A stretch of DNA of 23,170 bases. It comes from an uncultured Clostridia bacterium. GTDB taxonomy: Bacteria; Bacillota; Clostridia; Oscillospirales; Acutalibacteraceae. The position numbers and the translations under genes were made by a program. Where the stretch lies: the NCBI GenBank assembly GCA_944381295.1, contig CALWKP010000302.1, forward strand, positions 1 through 23,170, written 5' to 3'. Shown here in pieces: positions 22,971 through 23,170 of this stretch (positions are counted from its first letter, which is position 1; every line of letters starts with the position of its first letter). The notes under the pieces are model-generated. The model made no database searches. It was not told the origin of the DNA and saw nothing but the letters and a program-made list of their open reading frames with translations.

Positions 22971-23170
22971 TTATTCCGGACCCGCCAGGTACATAAGCGC
23001 CAGGATCAAGCTGGTGTCTGCTTTTTCTGACGACAGGATCAGAATCAGCACCAGGATCAGCGTACGTTCCCGGTCTTTCAGCAGGGAATCCCATACCGTA
23101 CTCGGCCGTTCGAGCCCTGCTTTCCCGACGGCGGCGGGCGCCGCATGCGTGGCGGAGCCACGTTCCTGCG
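22971..23170 (-). CDS. Small hydrophobic protein, C-terminus only
   Basis: The last 65 codons of a leftward gene that enters from the right edge and stops at TAA 22971. An Ala/Gly-rich stretch (THAAPAAVGKAG) is followed by SLLKDRERTLILVLILILSS, a short charged turn and LILALMYLAGPE. The paired hydrophobic helices after a DRE motif resemble short unnamed proteins seen in Clostridia, some near sporulation genes; that likeness is from memory and weak. The clean terminator after it supports a real gene end. Confidence 0.55.
   Translation of the reverse strand, partial: QERGSATHAAPAAVGKAGLERPSTVWDSLLKDRERTLILVLILILSSEKADTSLILALMYLAGPE

Noticed and set aside
1..23170. CRISPR array, rRNA, riboswitch or retron
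   Set aside because: No regularly spaced repeats, reverse transcriptase motif or recognisable riboswitch core was seen on either strand.

Overview
The window looks like low-to-mid GC Firmicutes, most likely a gut-type Clostridia (Oscillospiraceae/Ruminococcaceae-like). Reasons: strong AGGAGG ribosome sites, RecD2-type helicase, Tn916-style xis-int pair, twin TrkA proteins and a GH127 arabinofuranosidase. The taxonomic call is inference from gene style.

Positions 1 to about 13,700 are the integrase-proximal end of an integrative element, probably an ICE, inserted at the 3' end of a tRNA-Ser(CGA) gene (13696-13784, minus). Its left part (1-5230) is a leftward operon for DNA replication and recombination: promoter at 5199-5227, a structured leader with an intrinsic terminator, a 52-aa basic ORF, a YqaJ-family exonuclease, a RecD2-like helicase, a probable single-strand-annealing-type protein and a CHC2 primase-like protein cut by the window edge.

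From 5230 to 11,900 the DNA is largely AT-rich accessory cargo with much decay: an IS256-family transposase remnant, two copies of a BtrH/C39-like papain-fold protein (one with a single frameshift, one heavily decayed), an intact 256-aa protein with a C-terminal HEPN-like RNxxxH motif and its own promoter and terminator, an unidentified remnant, and an unrecognised 345-aa protein with its own promoter. The element ends with xis (11925), int (12240) and a terminator shared with the tRNA.

Right of the tRNA is chromosome. Two truncated 5' halves of other tRNA-Ser genes lie at 14015-14138. A rightward promoter preceded by two 17-bp direct repeats drives a 1099-aa GH127 protein that has no visible signal peptide. 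Convergent to it is a 305-aa protein that fuses an AraC-type DNA-binding domain to a GyrB-like GHKL ATPase domain. It is the most unusual gene in the window and a candidate regulator of the glycosidase. Then, all leftward: NUDIX hydrolase, small two-helix membrane protein, ferredoxin-tailed aldo/keto reductase, two TrkA potassium-channel regulators (the first with a TTG start), and the C-terminus of a small hydrophobic protein at the right edge.
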